This document shows, one piece after another, positions 24,982-32,965 of a DNA stretch of 32,965 nt; positions within the stretch are counted from its first letter, which is position 1, and each line of letters opens with the position of its first letter. The DNA is from an uncultured Prochlorococcus sp. GTDB taxonomy: Bacteria > Cyanobacteriota > Cyanobacteriia > PCC-6307 > Cyanobiaceae. The position numbers were made by a program, and so were the translations under genes. The notes under the pieces were generated by a model, which was not told the DNA's origin, made no database searches, and worked only from the letters and a program-made list of their open reading frames with translations. The stretch spans positions 1-32,965 of the forward strand of contig CACIRS010000013.1 of NCBI GenBank assembly GCA_902589115.1, written 5' to 3'.

Positions 24982-25593
24982 TTAATCTTCTAAAGGTTTA
25001 AATGAATTCAAACGATTACCTGCTTTTTCATAACCTAAACTGTGAATTAAATCTAAGCTTATGGTCACTTCCTCAAGTACTTGCTCAATTAAAGACATTT
25101 CATTTGACTGAAATGACCCTAGAACATGTGCAACGGTTTTAGATTTTCTTTCCTTAGGAATTGAGCTAGGACCACCTATCCCAATTCTCAGCCTACAAAA
25201 ATTCTGTGTATTTAAATGTTCAATCGTGCTTTGTAAGCCTTTATGTCCTCCAGAGCTTCCACTCATGCGGAATCTTATTTTCCCTAATGGCAAATCCATA
25301 TCATCAACCACCACAATCAACTGATCAATTGTCAATCCGAACCAATCTAATGTTGCTCTAATTGATTTTCCACTGTCATTCATATATGTAGTTGGCATGA
25401 GTAATTTGAAGGACTCTGCTTGCGAACTCATCTCAGCAATCAAACCATGCAATTTTTTGCTTTTTTTAAAAGTAATAGATTCTTTTGTTGCTAACTTTTC
25501 AAGAACCATAAAACCAATGTTATGGCGAGTCTTTTGATACTTTTCTCCAGGATTTCCTAAGCCGACCAATAGGCGGAATTTTCCTGGGCTCAT
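24982..25593 (-). CDS. pth: Peptidyl-tRNA hydrolase
   Basis: Pth releases tRNA from prematurely dropped peptidyl-tRNAs, an essential recycling step. The 203-residue product shows LLVGLGNPGEKYQKTRHNIG with the catalytic His24, PTTYMNDSGKS, VVVDDMDLPLGKIRFRMSGS with the conserved aspartates, and GGHKGLQSTIEHL. All active-site positions are present. It lies between tatA upstream (39-base gap) and the DUF3146-like gene downstream on the same strand. Confidence 0.96.
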   Translation of the reverse strand: MSPGKFRLLVGLGNPGEKYQKTRHNIGFMVLEKLATKESITFKKSKKLHGLIAEMSSQAESFKLLMPTTYMNDSGKSIRATLDWFGLTIDQLIVVVDDMDLPLGKIRFRMSGSSGGHKGLQSTIEHLNTQNFCRLRIGIGGPSSIPKERKSKTVAHVLGSFQSNEMSLIEQVLEEVTISLDLIHSLGYEKAGNRLNSFKPLED

Positions 25594-25632
25594 TCAACTA
25601 AATAGCAGGTGGATTTTTCACATCTTGAGAAG

Positions 25633-25884
25633 TTAAATTTTAGGGACTTCATTATCTTTTGAAGAGCTATTTAATAAGTCTGAATCTGAACTCTCATTAG
25701 GGTCATCAGATTCAGACATTGCTTTTTTTATTTCTTTTTCAAATTCAGTAGATGCGCTCTGAAAGCCTTTCAGAGTTTTCCCAAGGGTCCTACCTAGTTC
25801 TGGCAACCGTTTAGGTCCAAAAACTACAAGTGCTACAGCAGCAATTACTGCTATTTCAGGCAGACCGACGCCAAATACATTCAT
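25633..25884 (-). CDS. tatA: Twin-arginine translocase subunit TatA/E
   Basis: The 83-residue protein has the standard TatA layout: a short N-terminus MNVFGVGLPE, one membrane helix (about 10-21), the FGPKRLPELGRTLGK hinge and an amphipathic helix (25-42), then a flexible acidic and serine-rich tail. TatA forms the protein-conducting part of the Tat system that exports folded proteins to the thylakoid lumen and periplasm. It is encoded 39 bases after psbH on the same strand. tatC is not in this window. Confidence 0.93.
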   Translation of the reverse strand: MNVFGVGLPEIAVIAAVALVVFGPKRLPELGRTLGKTLKGFQSASTEFEKEIKKAMSESDDPNESSDSDLLNSSSKDNEVPKI

Positions 25885-25923
25885 AGGGGACAGTTTTAGC
25901 CCCTTTGGCTATAAATGGTTAGA

Positions 25924-26121
25924 TCAACCATTCCATTCAGGTGAAAAACCCTGGAAAAGAATTGACTCGTTATAAATTTGAAGCATTAAAACGAGGAAAA
26001 CTAGCAGTAGGCAGCCAATAAACGCCATCACTGGTACGGCACCCCAACCAGGAACAACTTTCCCTTGACCAGAGTTGCCAATGGATTTGAGCAGAGTTCC
26101 AAGAGCAGTTTTTTGTCCCAT
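25924..26121 (-). CDS. psbH: Photosystem II protein PsbH
   Basis: PsbH is a one-helix PSII core subunit near the QB site. The ATG at 26119-26121 gives 65 residues: [20 protein letters not shown], then [12 protein letters not shown] leading into the helix (about 27-46) and the tail [10 protein letters not shown]. The frame stays open to an ATG at 26211, but those 30 extra residues do not resemble PsbH, so the internal start is chosen. A possible -10 (TACAAT, minus strand, 26159-26164) lies about 38 bases upstream. It is followed by tatA and pth on the same strand. Confidence 0.95.
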   Translation of the reverse strand: MGQKTALGTLLKSIGNSGQGKVVPGWGAVPVMAFIGCLLLVFLVLMLQIYNESILFQGFSPEWNG

Positions 26122-26547
26122 GACGGTTTTTGGTTTCAAGTCAGGTTTCAGTTTGGATATTGTATGAGGAACCCCCTGCCAGGGAGTGAACAATAAGCAG
26201 ATTTGATGCAAATCGCTTTGTCTAATTTCCTTGAATTGGCTTTTTTGAATGTTTTTTTTGCCTCATAGGGCTTAATTGAATATTGGATAGCTGGTTCAGT
26301 TTTAGTTCAAACAGTTGTTGCAGCAAGGCTTTTACTCATGCTTTCAGCAGATATGACCGATATTCATAAAACCTTTTGTTAATTGTAAAGATCGAAATTT
26401 TGGGGAATCTATTCATTACAAATTTTCTCAAGCTACTGCGAAACATTTCAATCCACTCCAATTGAGAACTATTTCACTGACTTTTGACTGGGATTACTCC
26501 CTAAAGACCCATAAGATGGGTTGCTTCTATAGACGTGGTTTTTATCC
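26122..26547. other. Divergent intergenic region between psbH and psbI
   Basis: These 426 bases hold a candidate psbH -10 (minus strand TACAAT, 26159-26164) and a short perfect dyad CCCTG-C-CAGGG (26174-26184) just upstream of it. The spot just upstream of psbH, on the opposite strand, is where psbN sits in many cyanobacteria, but I find no intact psbN in any frame; only a 20-codon ORF (26206-26268) begins there. No other gene or RNA is recognisable. Confidence 0.55.
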
Positions 26548-26676
26548 ATGCTCGCCCTCAAGATTTCCGTATACACGGTCGTCTTCTTTTTCGTTGGGAT
26601 TTTTCTGTTTGGCTTTATGGCTAGCGACCCAACAAGAACCCCAGCCAGAAAGGATCTAGAGAGTCCGCAAGACTAA
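26548..26676 (+). CDS. psbI: Photosystem II reaction centre protein PsbI
   Basis: This 42-residue single-helix protein binds next to D1 and CP43 and helps early PSII assembly. The sequence starts [17 protein letters not shown], continues with a hydrophobic helix (about 6-24), and ends with the conserved [18 protein letters not shown], matching the SDPSRNPGRKDLE ending of PsbI. It is four residues longer than the common 38-residue form. The helix faces the membrane near the chlorophyll Z site of D1. It reads divergently from psbH and is followed by structured DNA and the LptD-like gene. Confidence 0.96.
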   Translation: MLALKISVYTVVFFFVGIFLFGFMASDPTRTPARKDLESPQD

Positions 26677-26736
26677 GGATTCTCTAGGTTCCTTAGAGAC
26701 ACGCAACGCACTGGACTGGGACTGCTCAGTGCGTTG
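26656..26736 (+). repeat. Cluster of alternative and stable inverted repeats after psbI
   Basis: CTAGAGA (26656-26662, in the psbI tail) can pair with TCTCTAG (26681-26687), but the latter can also pair with the following TTAGAGA (26693-26699), so two stems compete. A third, perfect 10-bp stem follows: CAACGCACTG (26704-26713) with CAGTGCGTTG (26727-26736), 13-base loop. No U-run follows the last stem. It may stabilise the psbI 3' end or act as a leader element. Confidence 0.6.
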
Positions 26737-26778
26737 GTTGCTCATGGGAAGATAATTATTTAAAATGGGAACTGTCTG

Positions 26779-29700
26779 GTGGCAATAAGCCCACCCATTT
26801 TGCTGCTAGGACTCATAACCTCTGGGGGTATGGGTTTAAATCGCACTACATTATTTGCACCCTTCAAAAATCAATATTCGAAAGCTTATATAAGTAAACC
26901 TTTTTTCTTGGCTGATAAAGATAGTTCTAAGGAGTCTTCTAAAAGTATAAAAAACAAATTAAGTGGTGTTAATAATAAATCTTTGTTGGTCCCCCCGAAT
27001 GAATTAAAACTACGATCAGATAGGCAGAGTTATGATAGAACCAGTGAGCGTTTTATTGCAGAAGGGAAGGTTAAAGCTTTTTTAAATGGTGCATTATTAA
27101 AAGCAGATAGGATTGAATTTGATAATAAGTTTAATACTCTTTTTGCTTTTGGTAATGTTAGTTATAGAAAAGGTTCTCAATATTTTCAGGCAAGCTCACT
27201 ACGCTATAATTTCATTCAGAAAAAAGGGGTTTTGAAGAATGTTTATGGCATTCTTGATTTAGAGGATTTAGGCCAAGAAGCTTCAAGCTCGATTAGTTTT
27301 AGTGATAAAGCTAATAAAGAAAGTATCACAAGAAATTTTGAGAGACACTCAATCACACCTTTAACTCTTCCATTTGGAGATGGAAAAGTTTCGGAAATAT
27401 CACAAAAAATATATGGCAACTTTAATAATATGCAAGGCATTTCATGCCCTCCTTTATTACCTAAAGAACCTTATTGGCATCCACAGCCTTGGTCATTCAC
27501 GGTTTGGAGTGGTCAGATGCTGAGTTCCAATTTTGGTAAATCATTATTTTTGAACAGTAAAACTAGACCAGAATACGTATTTGGTTTAGGAGTTAATCGA
27601 AGGATTTATCGTAATGGTCCTTTTTCATTAGAACTAGAGATGGATATCTTCCAACATTTTGCAGATAGACAAACTGGTGGGAAATACAATCAAAATATAC
27701 CATTTGCAGAAAGTTCATCTCAAAATTTCTTTGAAGGTGTTTTAGGATTAGGAGCAAGGATTTGGCTTAGGCCTTGGTTAAGCATAGGTGTTATAGAAGG
27801 TATTAGTTATAATACGAATGCAAGTAATTATGAAAGAACATTTAGAGAAAAGTACGCAAAATTGCTAAACTATCTTGGCTTTGAAATTCAAGCTTCTATT
27901 TCAGAAAAACTTTCAATCGTTGGAAGGATGCATCATAGATCGGGTGCATTTGGTGTTTATAGTGGCGCCAGAGAAGGAAGTAATGGTTATCTAATTGGAT
28001 TAAGATATCTTTGGGGAAAGGAGAAGAAAAAAATCAAACAAACTATACCTATACCAAGAGAATGTAATAATTCAATAGAAGCTACAGGCTTTTTATCAAA
28101 TTCTAAAAGTAAACCTTTAAGTCTTCTAGAAAGCAATACATCTGAACTTTCTGCTAGAGAACAATCAAAAATTAGACAAGATGCAATTAGATTAATAGAT
28201 CAAAGGATTAAAAATATTTCTTATAAAGATAGCTTGCGATTTGAAAGCAGACTTGGCTTCTCAAAATCATCTGGATTTAACTATGGACATAATCGTTATG
28301 GGGGAATAAGAGTTTCACAATTGAATAGGTTGAAGAGAGATGGATTTGTATCTGGTTCAATTACTCGTTGGAGAGTGCAAGCATCGGAAGTTCTACTAAC
28401 TCCAGAAGGTTGGGAAGCTAATCGAATGGGATTTACAAATGACCCATTTACACCAGCGCAAACAAGAATAGATGCGAGGAATGTAAAGGCAAAGGAGGAA
28501 AATAATGGAGATATATATATCACTACAAGTAAGAATAGATTAATTATTGAAGATCAGTTAAAAATACCAATTATTAGAAACCGAAGGATAAAGAGAAAAG
28601 AGGATTTAGAAAATAGATGGGTTTTAGGTATAGATAGTAAAGACAGAGATGGTTTATTTGTTGGCCGCAAAATGAGACCTATTAACATATTTAGTAATTA
28701 TGAACTTTATTTGCAGCCTCAATTCCTTTTACAAAGAGCAATGCTTGGTAGAACTAATAGCTATATTAATAATAAATTAGGTATACAGAGTAAGCGAATA
28801 TCATCTGAGGCAAAAGCGTTAGATTTATTTGGATTGCGTTCGGAAATTGCAGGAAACAGTTTTGGTTGGGATGTCAGCTTAAATTCTGATTTAAGTTCAT
28901 TGAGTATTAATAGATTTACTCATGGATCAAGACATTGGGTAAGTTTAAGCAAGCAAACGCAATTTCCACTCCTCAATCGAGTTCAGGCAAATCTCTTTGG
29001 TGCATATAGATATAAAGCCTGGAATGGCTCTCTTGGAGAAACAGATATTTATACTGCTTATGGTGGTTATGTTGAAAAGAGGAAAGAGTTTGCTATTGGT
29101 AAGCTAACTAATAATTATTTGTTACGATTAGGTTTTGGAAGATATCAAGCAGAGGCCTTTAGAAGTGCTGAATTGTTGAGTTCATGGCGAGCAAATTTAT
29201 ATGGGTCTTTGAATAGCAGTTATCCTCTTTGGGTCGGTGAATCTGCAGAGTTGAAACCTTATTTGGCATATAGATATTCACCAGCACCAATAATTCCCGG
29301 TCTAAGATTAAACTCTAGCTTGCAATTATCTTCATCTTATTATCAAAATGGAAATTCGTTAAATCGTGTTTCTTTAAGTATTGGACCTACATTAACAATG
29401 GGGACTTTTAGTAAGGAATTTCTTGATTACACTAAATTATCCCTTGCTATTGGAGGTACAATTAAGGAAGGCCAAAGTCCATTTGACTTTGATGCGGCTG
29501 TTGACTTAGGCACTATTAGTGTTGGTTTGACTCAGCAGATAGTTGGCCCATTATTATTTAAAGGTGGATGGGAATTTAATATAGACAAAAGTTCTGAATC
29601 TTTTGGTAAATCAATAAATTCAAAATTAGAGCTTTTATGGCAAAAACGCTCTTATGATTTTGGTGTGTATTATAATCCTTATGAAGGCATGGGTGGAATA

Positions 29701-29781
29701 AGAATAAGATTAAATGATTTTCAATTTGGCGGAACAGGTCTTCCTTTTATTCCTTCAGATACCAAAACAAATAGTGAATAA
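26779..29781 (+). CDS. LptD/OstA-like outer-membrane protein (DUF3769-type)
   Basis: The 1000-residue product begins at a GTG with a short hydrophobic stretch (SPPILLLGLITSGGMG) that may be a signal sequence. Residues about 75-160 form an OstA-like domain (LRSDRQSYDRTSERFIAEGK, then ADRIEFDNKFNTLFAFGNVS), typical of the periplasmic jellyroll of LPS-transport proteins. The remainder is long, rich in alternating aromatic and polar residues and repeated short beta-strand patterns (for instance NLFGAYRYKAWNGSLG), consistent with a large outer-membrane barrel. It fits the cyanobacterial LptD-like/DUF3769 group, which is thought to insert lipopolysaccharide into the outer membrane. An internal ATG at 26830 is a less likely start. 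The symbol is left blank because orthology to lptD is inferred. Confidence 0.82.
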   Translation: MAISPPILLLGLITSGGMGLNRTTLFAPFKNQYSKAYISKPFFLADKDSSKESSKSIKNKLSGVNNKSLLVPPNELKLRSDRQSYDRTSERFIAEGKVKAFLNGALLKADRIEFDNKFNTLFAFGNVSYRKGSQYFQASSLRYNFIQKKGVLKNVYGILDLEDLGQEASSSISFSDKANKESITRNFERHSITPLTLPFGDGKVSEISQKIYGNFNNMQGISCPPLLPKEPYWHPQPWSFTVWSGQMLSSNFGKSLFLNSKTRPEYVFGLGVNRRIYRNGPFSLELEMDIFQHFADRQTGGKYNQNIPFAESSSQNFFEGVLGLGARIWLRPWLSIGVIEGISYNTNASNYERTFREKYAKLLNYLGFEIQASISEKLSIVGRMHHRSGAFGVYSGAREGSNGYLIGLRYLWGKEKKKIKQTIPIPRECNNSIEATGFLSNSKSKPLSLLESNTSELSAREQSKIRQDAIRLIDQRIKNISYKDSLRFESRLGFSKSSGFNYGHNRYGGIRVSQLNRLKRDGFVSGSITRWRVQASEVLLTPEGWEANRMGFTNDPFTPAQTRIDARNVKAKEENNGDIYITTSKNRLIIEDQLKIPIIRNRRIKRKEDLENRWVLGIDSKDRDGLFVGRKMRPINIFSNYELYLQPQFLLQRAMLGRTNSYINNKLGIQSKRISSEAKALDLFGLRSEIAGNSFGWDVSLNSDLSSLSINRFTHGSRHWVSLSKQTQFPLLNRVQANLFGAYRYKAWNGSLGETDIYTAYGGYVEKRKEFAIGKLTNNYLLRLGFGRYQAEAFRSAELLSSWRANLYGSLNSSYPLWVGESAELKPYLAYRYSPAPIIPGLRLNSSLQLSSSYYQNGNSLNRVSLSIGPTLTMGTFSKEFLDYTKLSLAIGGTIKEGQSPFDFDAAVDLGTISVGLTQQIVGPLLFKGGWEFNIDKSSESFGKSINSKLELLWQKRSYDFGVYYNPYEGMGGIRIRLNDFQFGGTGLPFIPSDTKTNSE

Positions 29782-29809
29782 TTATTATTAAGATCTCAAT
29801 TAAGATATT

Positions 29810-30427
29810 CTATGTAAAATTATTTAAATAAGGGATTAATTTTATTCGTTTGTCGATCTTCTCCCCTTGGGAAATTAATTGTGATGTTGCATCCCACTTC
29901 CCTGTTAACAGCATTTCAAGTCCTCCAGATTCAAAGTCTAGATGCCATTCATAATTTGATGAACTTAACGATTGTTGCTGAAGATTCAAATCCCAATGAA
30001 GTTCAGGGTAATTTTTAATTACTTTTTGCATTTGAATAAGCTCTTTATTCGCAACTGTTGCACATGGAATTCCTAATGCTAAGCAATTACCATAAAATAT
30101 TTCAGCAAAACTTTGGCCAATAATAGCCTTAATTCCCCATCTCATTAATGCTTGAGGAGCATGTTCTCTGCTAGAGCCGCATCCAAAGTTATCATTAACT
30201 ACAAGAATAGAAGCTCCTTTGTTTTCCTTTTTATCAAATGGATGTTTGCCTTTTAACTGTATACGGTCATCTGCAAAAACATTCTCACCCAATGACTCAA
30301 AACTTACACATTTTAAAAATCTAGCAGGAATAATTCTGTCGGTATCAATGTCATTGCCAACTAAAGTAATACATCTACCATTAATAATTTTTATAGGACC
30401 TTGAGGAAAATTTGTTTTTAAGTCCAT
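29810..30427 (-). CDS. leuD: 3-isopropylmalate dehydratase, small subunit
   Basis: LeuD pairs with LeuC to isomerise 2-isopropylmalate to 3-isopropylmalate in leucine synthesis. The 205-residue product shows the swivel-domain motifs VGNDIDTDRIIPARFLK (about 22-38) and DNFGCGSSREHAPQAL (about 82-97), followed by GQSFAEIFYGNCLALGIP. It starts 6 bases after the leuC stop, so the two subunits are cotranscribed and probably made in equal amounts. It converges on the LptD-like gene with a 28-base gap that contains no clear terminator hairpin. Confidence 0.96.
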   Translation of the reverse strand: MDLKTNFPQGPIKIINGRCITLVGNDIDTDRIIPARFLKCVSFESLGENVFADDRIQLKGKHPFDKKENKGASILVVNDNFGCGSSREHAPQALMRWGIKAIIGQSFAEIFYGNCLALGIPCATVANKELIQMQKVIKNYPELHWDLNLQQQSLSSSNYEWHLDFESGGLEMLLTGKWDATSQLISQGEKIDKRIKLIPYLNNFT

Positions 30428-30433
30428 AGCAAT

Positions 30434-31864
30434 TTATGAGAGTTGATTAGAGCTTTTTTCATTTAGAAATTTCCTTACATCTGTAACTTTCCCATTGATT
30501 GCAGCCGCCGCAACCATGGCAGGACTCATAAGAAGAGTCCTGCCAGAAGCAGAGCCTTGCCTACCTTTAAAATTTCTATTGCTTGAACTTGCACTGATTT
30601 GGTTGCCCACAAGTTTGTCCGGATTCATTGCAAGACACATTGAGCATCCTGGTTCTCTCCATTCAAATCCAGCTTTTTGAAAAACTTTATCTAAACCTTC
30701 TTTTTCAGCTTCTTTTGCAACTTGTTCTGATCCAGGAACAACGAAAGCTTTGATTCCTTTAGCCACATGTCGGCCATTTGCTATCTTTGCTGCTGCTTTT
30801 AGATCGCTTAAACGGCCATTTGTACAACTTCCAATAAAGCAAACATCAATGTTCAATCCTTCAATTGCTTTCCCAGGTTCAAGGTTCATATATTCATAGG
30901 CTTCTTCAGCAATTATCCTTTCATTTGGGTCTAATGATTTTGGAATTGGTAGATTTTCGTCGATTCCTATCCCTTGGCCAGGAGTGATTCCCCATGTAAC
31001 CGTAGGGGCAATATTTGAAGCATCAAAATTCACTTCATCATCAAAAGTCGCATTTGCATCGCTAGCTAAATTATTCCACCATTTCACTGCTTTCCCCCAA
31101 GACTTGCCTTGAGGTGAATAAAGCCTACCTTTTAAATATTCATAAGTTATTTGATCTGGATTGATATATCCACATCTAGCGCCTCCTTCTATAGCCATAT
31201 TGCATATGGTCATTCTTTCTTCCATTGAAAGAGCTTCTATTGCAGTACCAGCAAATTCATACGCATAACCGACACCTGCTTTGACCCCAAGACTTCTAAT
31301 TACATGAAGGATTAAATCTTTTGCATAGACTCCTTTATTGAGTTGTCCATCAATCTGAATTCGACGAACTTTTAATTTATTCATAGCCAAGCTTTGGCTG
31401 GCAAGAACATCTCTCACTTGACTAGTGCCAATGCCAAATGCAATTGCTCCAAATGCACCATGAGTAGAAGTATGAGAGTCTCCACATGCCACTGTCATCC
31501 CAGGTTGCGAAAGACCTAATTCTGGTGCAATCACATGAACTATCCCTTGTTTGCCACTATTAAGTCCGAATAAAGTTATGCCATGTTCAGAACAGTTTTG
31601 TTCGAGTGTACTTAGCATTTCCTCAGCAAGGGGGTCTGCAAAAGGCCTTTTTTGGCTAATAGTTGGGACGATATGGTCTACGGTTGCAATTGTTTGATTT
31701 GGACAACGGACACTTAGGTTTTTATCTTTAAGTGCAGAAAAAGCTTGTGGACTGGTAACTTCGTGGATTAAGTGAAGGCCTATAAATAGTTGAGTTGAAC
31801 CACCAGGAAGAGTTGCAACGGTGTGCAAATCCCAAACCTTGTCATAGAGCGTTCCAGAGCTCAA
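30434..31864 (-). CDS. leuC: 3-isopropylmalate dehydratase, large subunit
   Basis: The catalytic large subunit carries a 4Fe-4S cluster. The 476-residue product shows [19 protein letters not shown], the cluster cysteines in FIGSCTNGR and [11 protein letters not shown], and the C-terminal [12 protein letters not shown], all typical of LeuC of the aconitase family. The start is a TTG at 31862-31864: an in-frame TAG lies four codons before it and no ATG or GTG lies between, while [14 protein letters not shown] is the expected N-terminus. It is preceded by cinA (31 bases) and followed by leuD (6 bases), a probable operon with cinA first. Confidence 0.95.
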   Translation of the reverse strand: MSSGTLYDKVWDLHTVATLPGGSTQLFIGLHLIHEVTSPQAFSALKDKNLSVRCPNQTIATVDHIVPTISQKRPFADPLAEEMLSTLEQNCSEHGITLFGLNSGKQGIVHVIAPELGLSQPGMTVACGDSHTSTHGAFGAIAFGIGTSQVRDVLASQSLAMNKLKVRRIQIDGQLNKGVYAKDLILHVIRSLGVKAGVGYAYEFAGTAIEALSMEERMTICNMAIEGGARCGYINPDQITYEYLKGRLYSPQGKSWGKAVKWWNNLASDANATFDDEVNFDASNIAPTVTWGITPGQGIGIDENLPIPKSLDPNERIIAEEAYEYMNLEPGKAIEGLNIDVCFIGSCTNGRLSDLKAAAKIANGRHVAKGIKAFVVPGSEQVAKEAEKEGLDKVFQKAGFEWREPGCSMCLAMNPDKLVGNQISASSSNRNFKGRQGSASGRTLLMSPAMVAAAAINGKVTDVRKFLNEKSSNQLS

Positions 31865-31895
31865 GGTAAAAATCTAATCGAATTAAGCGAAGAGA

Positions 31896-32965
31896 TTAAG
31901 CCCTAGCCAGTATATATAAGCGTAATTCGTTGAGACCTTGAATAACACTCAATTTTTGAATGCCAGTCCTTCCGTGTCTAGGACTAAATAATTTAGAAGA
32001 AGATGTACAACCAAATGGACTATCAAGTCCAAAGTGAACTAGGCCTATAGGTTTATTTTGCGACTCTCCAGTAGGTCCGGCTAAGCCACTAATAGCTATA
32101 GACCAATTTGCTTGGAATTTATTTCGACTGCCCGTAGCCATTGCTTCTACTACTTGAGTCGAAACAGCACCGTGTTTTTGGAGGAGAGCTGCAGAGACCC
32201 CAACCAGATTTTCCTTGATCGAGTTGCTATAGCTAATAAAGCCTCCGAGGAAGACGTCAGATGCTCCTGGTATAGCTGCAAGGGCTGCTCCAAGGCCTCC
32301 TCCTGTACAAGACTCTGCAACACATAATGTTTCTCCTCTTTGGCGTAATAAATCAATGATGGTAGAGGCTAAACTATCCTTGTTCTCTCCATAACAAAAT
32401 AGATCAGTTCTTTCTTTTATTTTGTCTATTAATGGATTAATCAATTCTTGTGCATTTATATTGTCAGTACTTTTAGCGGTTAAACGTAATTGAACCTCTC
32501 CAAGAGTTGCATATGGAGCTATTGTTGGATTCTTACTCTCAAATAGATCGTTTAATTTTTGTGAAAGCTCAGACTCAGATATGCCTGCAAAATACATATT
32601 ATGACTAATAAATTTTTCTTTTAAAAGTTTTTTTTCTTTCATCCATGGGATAACAAAGTTTTCCCACATTTCCTTCATCTCTGATGGAACTCCTGGTAAA
32701 GTAATTATAGTAAAATCTTCTATTGGATTCCAAATCATACCAGGCGCTGTTCCCGTATTATTTGTAATTGTCAGCGCATCTTTTGGGAAAAAAGCTTGTT
32801 TGCGATTGATTAAGGAATTAGTCTTTTGTTTGATGTTATCCCAAATGCCTGGTCTTTCTTCAAGAGAAGTATTAAAGGCATTGGCTATAGCTTGCGTCGT
32901 TAGGTCATCTGGAGTTGGCCCTAGACCACCAGTTGTGATAAGAATCGCGCTACGTTTGGAGATTT
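31896..32965 (-). CDS. cinA: CinA-family protein, partial (5' end beyond window edge)
   Basis: The frame is open to the window edge; the Met at 32738 is internal. Translating the extra bases gives TTGGLGPTPDDLTTQAIAN and NNTGTAPGM, the N-terminal molybdopterin-binding-like (MoCF) domain that in this family hydrolyses ADP-ribose or a related nucleotide. The C-terminal part has the NMN-amidohydrolase (PncC) domain: LCVAESCTGGGLGAALAAIP, VFLGGFISYSN, and AISGLAGPTG. CinA recycles pyridine nucleotides; a link to competence holds only in some bacteria. About 356 codons are visible, so only about 60-70 residues are missing. It leads the leuC-leuD run. Confidence 0.94.
   Translation of the reverse strand, partial: ISKRSAILITTGGLGPTPDDLTTQAIANAFNTSLEERPGIWDNIKQKTNSLINRKQAFFPKDALTITNNTGTAPGMIWNPIEDFTIITLPGVPSEMKEMWENFVIPWMKEKKLLKEKFISHNMYFAGISESELSQKLNDLFESKNPTIAPYATLGEVQLRLTAKSTDNINAQELINPLIDKIKERTDLFCYGENKDSLASTIIDLLRQRGETLCVAESCTGGGLGAALAAIPGASDVFLGGFISYSNSIKENLVGVSAALLQKHGAVSTQVVEAMATGSRNKFQANWSIAISGLAGPTGESQNKPIGLVHFGLDSPFGCTSSSKLFSPRHGRTGIQKLSVIQGLNELRLYILARA

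Noticed and set aside
26206-26268. 20-codon ORF (starts [10 protein letters not shown]) as a psbN candidate
   Set aside because: It is less than half the PsbN length and lacks the conserved FGP and DP-acidic ending.
26462-26659. 65-codon ORF overlapping psbI
   Set aside because: It reads psbI in the wrong frame; PsbI itself, too short for most ORF filters, is the real gene.
32739-32965. Treating cinA as starting at the ATG at 32738
   Set aside because: The frame continues upstream to the window edge and encodes conserved CinA residues (TTGGLGPTPDDLT, NNTGTAPG).

Overview
The window reads as a chromosomal stretch of a marine picocyanobacterium, most likely a Prochlorococcus of a low-GC lineage. 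The evidence is the photosystem II genes (psbA, psbO, psbH, psbI), CrtR, NtcA, several small proteins of cyanobacteria-specific families, strongly AT-rich intergenic DNA and compact gene packing. I cannot name the strain from sequence alone. The window is mostly conserved core genome: there is no prophage, transposase, CRISPR array or obvious genomic island.

Layout. 1-5.9 kb is a photosystem II and sulfate block: the 3' end of psbA with its terminator, aroC, then on the minus strand psbO, a strong terminator, sat and ftsH. The FtsH is of the type that removes damaged D1, so the target (psbA) and the protease lie almost side by side. 6.0-12.7 kb holds coaBC with a small DUF2555-like gene, tRNA-Ala(CGC), two small cyanobacterial genes (one Ycf20-like), a pyrB/mpg pair overlapping by ATGA, a creatininase-family gene overlapping gatC, crtR, and tRNA-Leu(UAG) with a decayed partial copy beside it. 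12.9-19.7 kb holds ileS, a membrane protein, trmB, glmM, a 440-base gene-free gap and a TxlA-like thioredoxin.

19.7-25.9 kb holds the most interesting segment. A tightly packed minus-strand operon carries a CobO/BtuR-family protein whose ATP-binding P-loop is not recognisable, followed by dCTP deaminase and the flavin-dependent thymidylate synthase ThyX. The first gene contains a perfect 16-bp inverted repeat near its 5' end. Divergent from it lie rph and ntcA (with a good candidate NtcA-autoregulated promoter), then a DUF3084 protein and an RNase-H-fold nuclease-like protein, and, on the minus strand, a DUF3146 protein, pth and tatA.

25.9-33 kb holds psbH, the 42-residue psbI, an unusual structured stretch, a 1000-residue LptD/OstA-like outer-membrane protein, and a minus-strand run cinA (cut by the window edge), leuC, leuD.

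Themes linking the genes are photosystem II structure and repair (psbA, psbO, psbH, psbI, ftsH), pyrimidine and dTMP supply (pyrB, dcd, thyX), translation (ileS, gatC, pth, trmB, rph, tRNAs), envelope building (glmM, LptD-like) and global nitrogen control (ntcA). Several genes start at TTG or GTG (ftsH, leuC, ileS, DUF3084, LptD-like), so their N-termini rest on reading-frame and family arguments.
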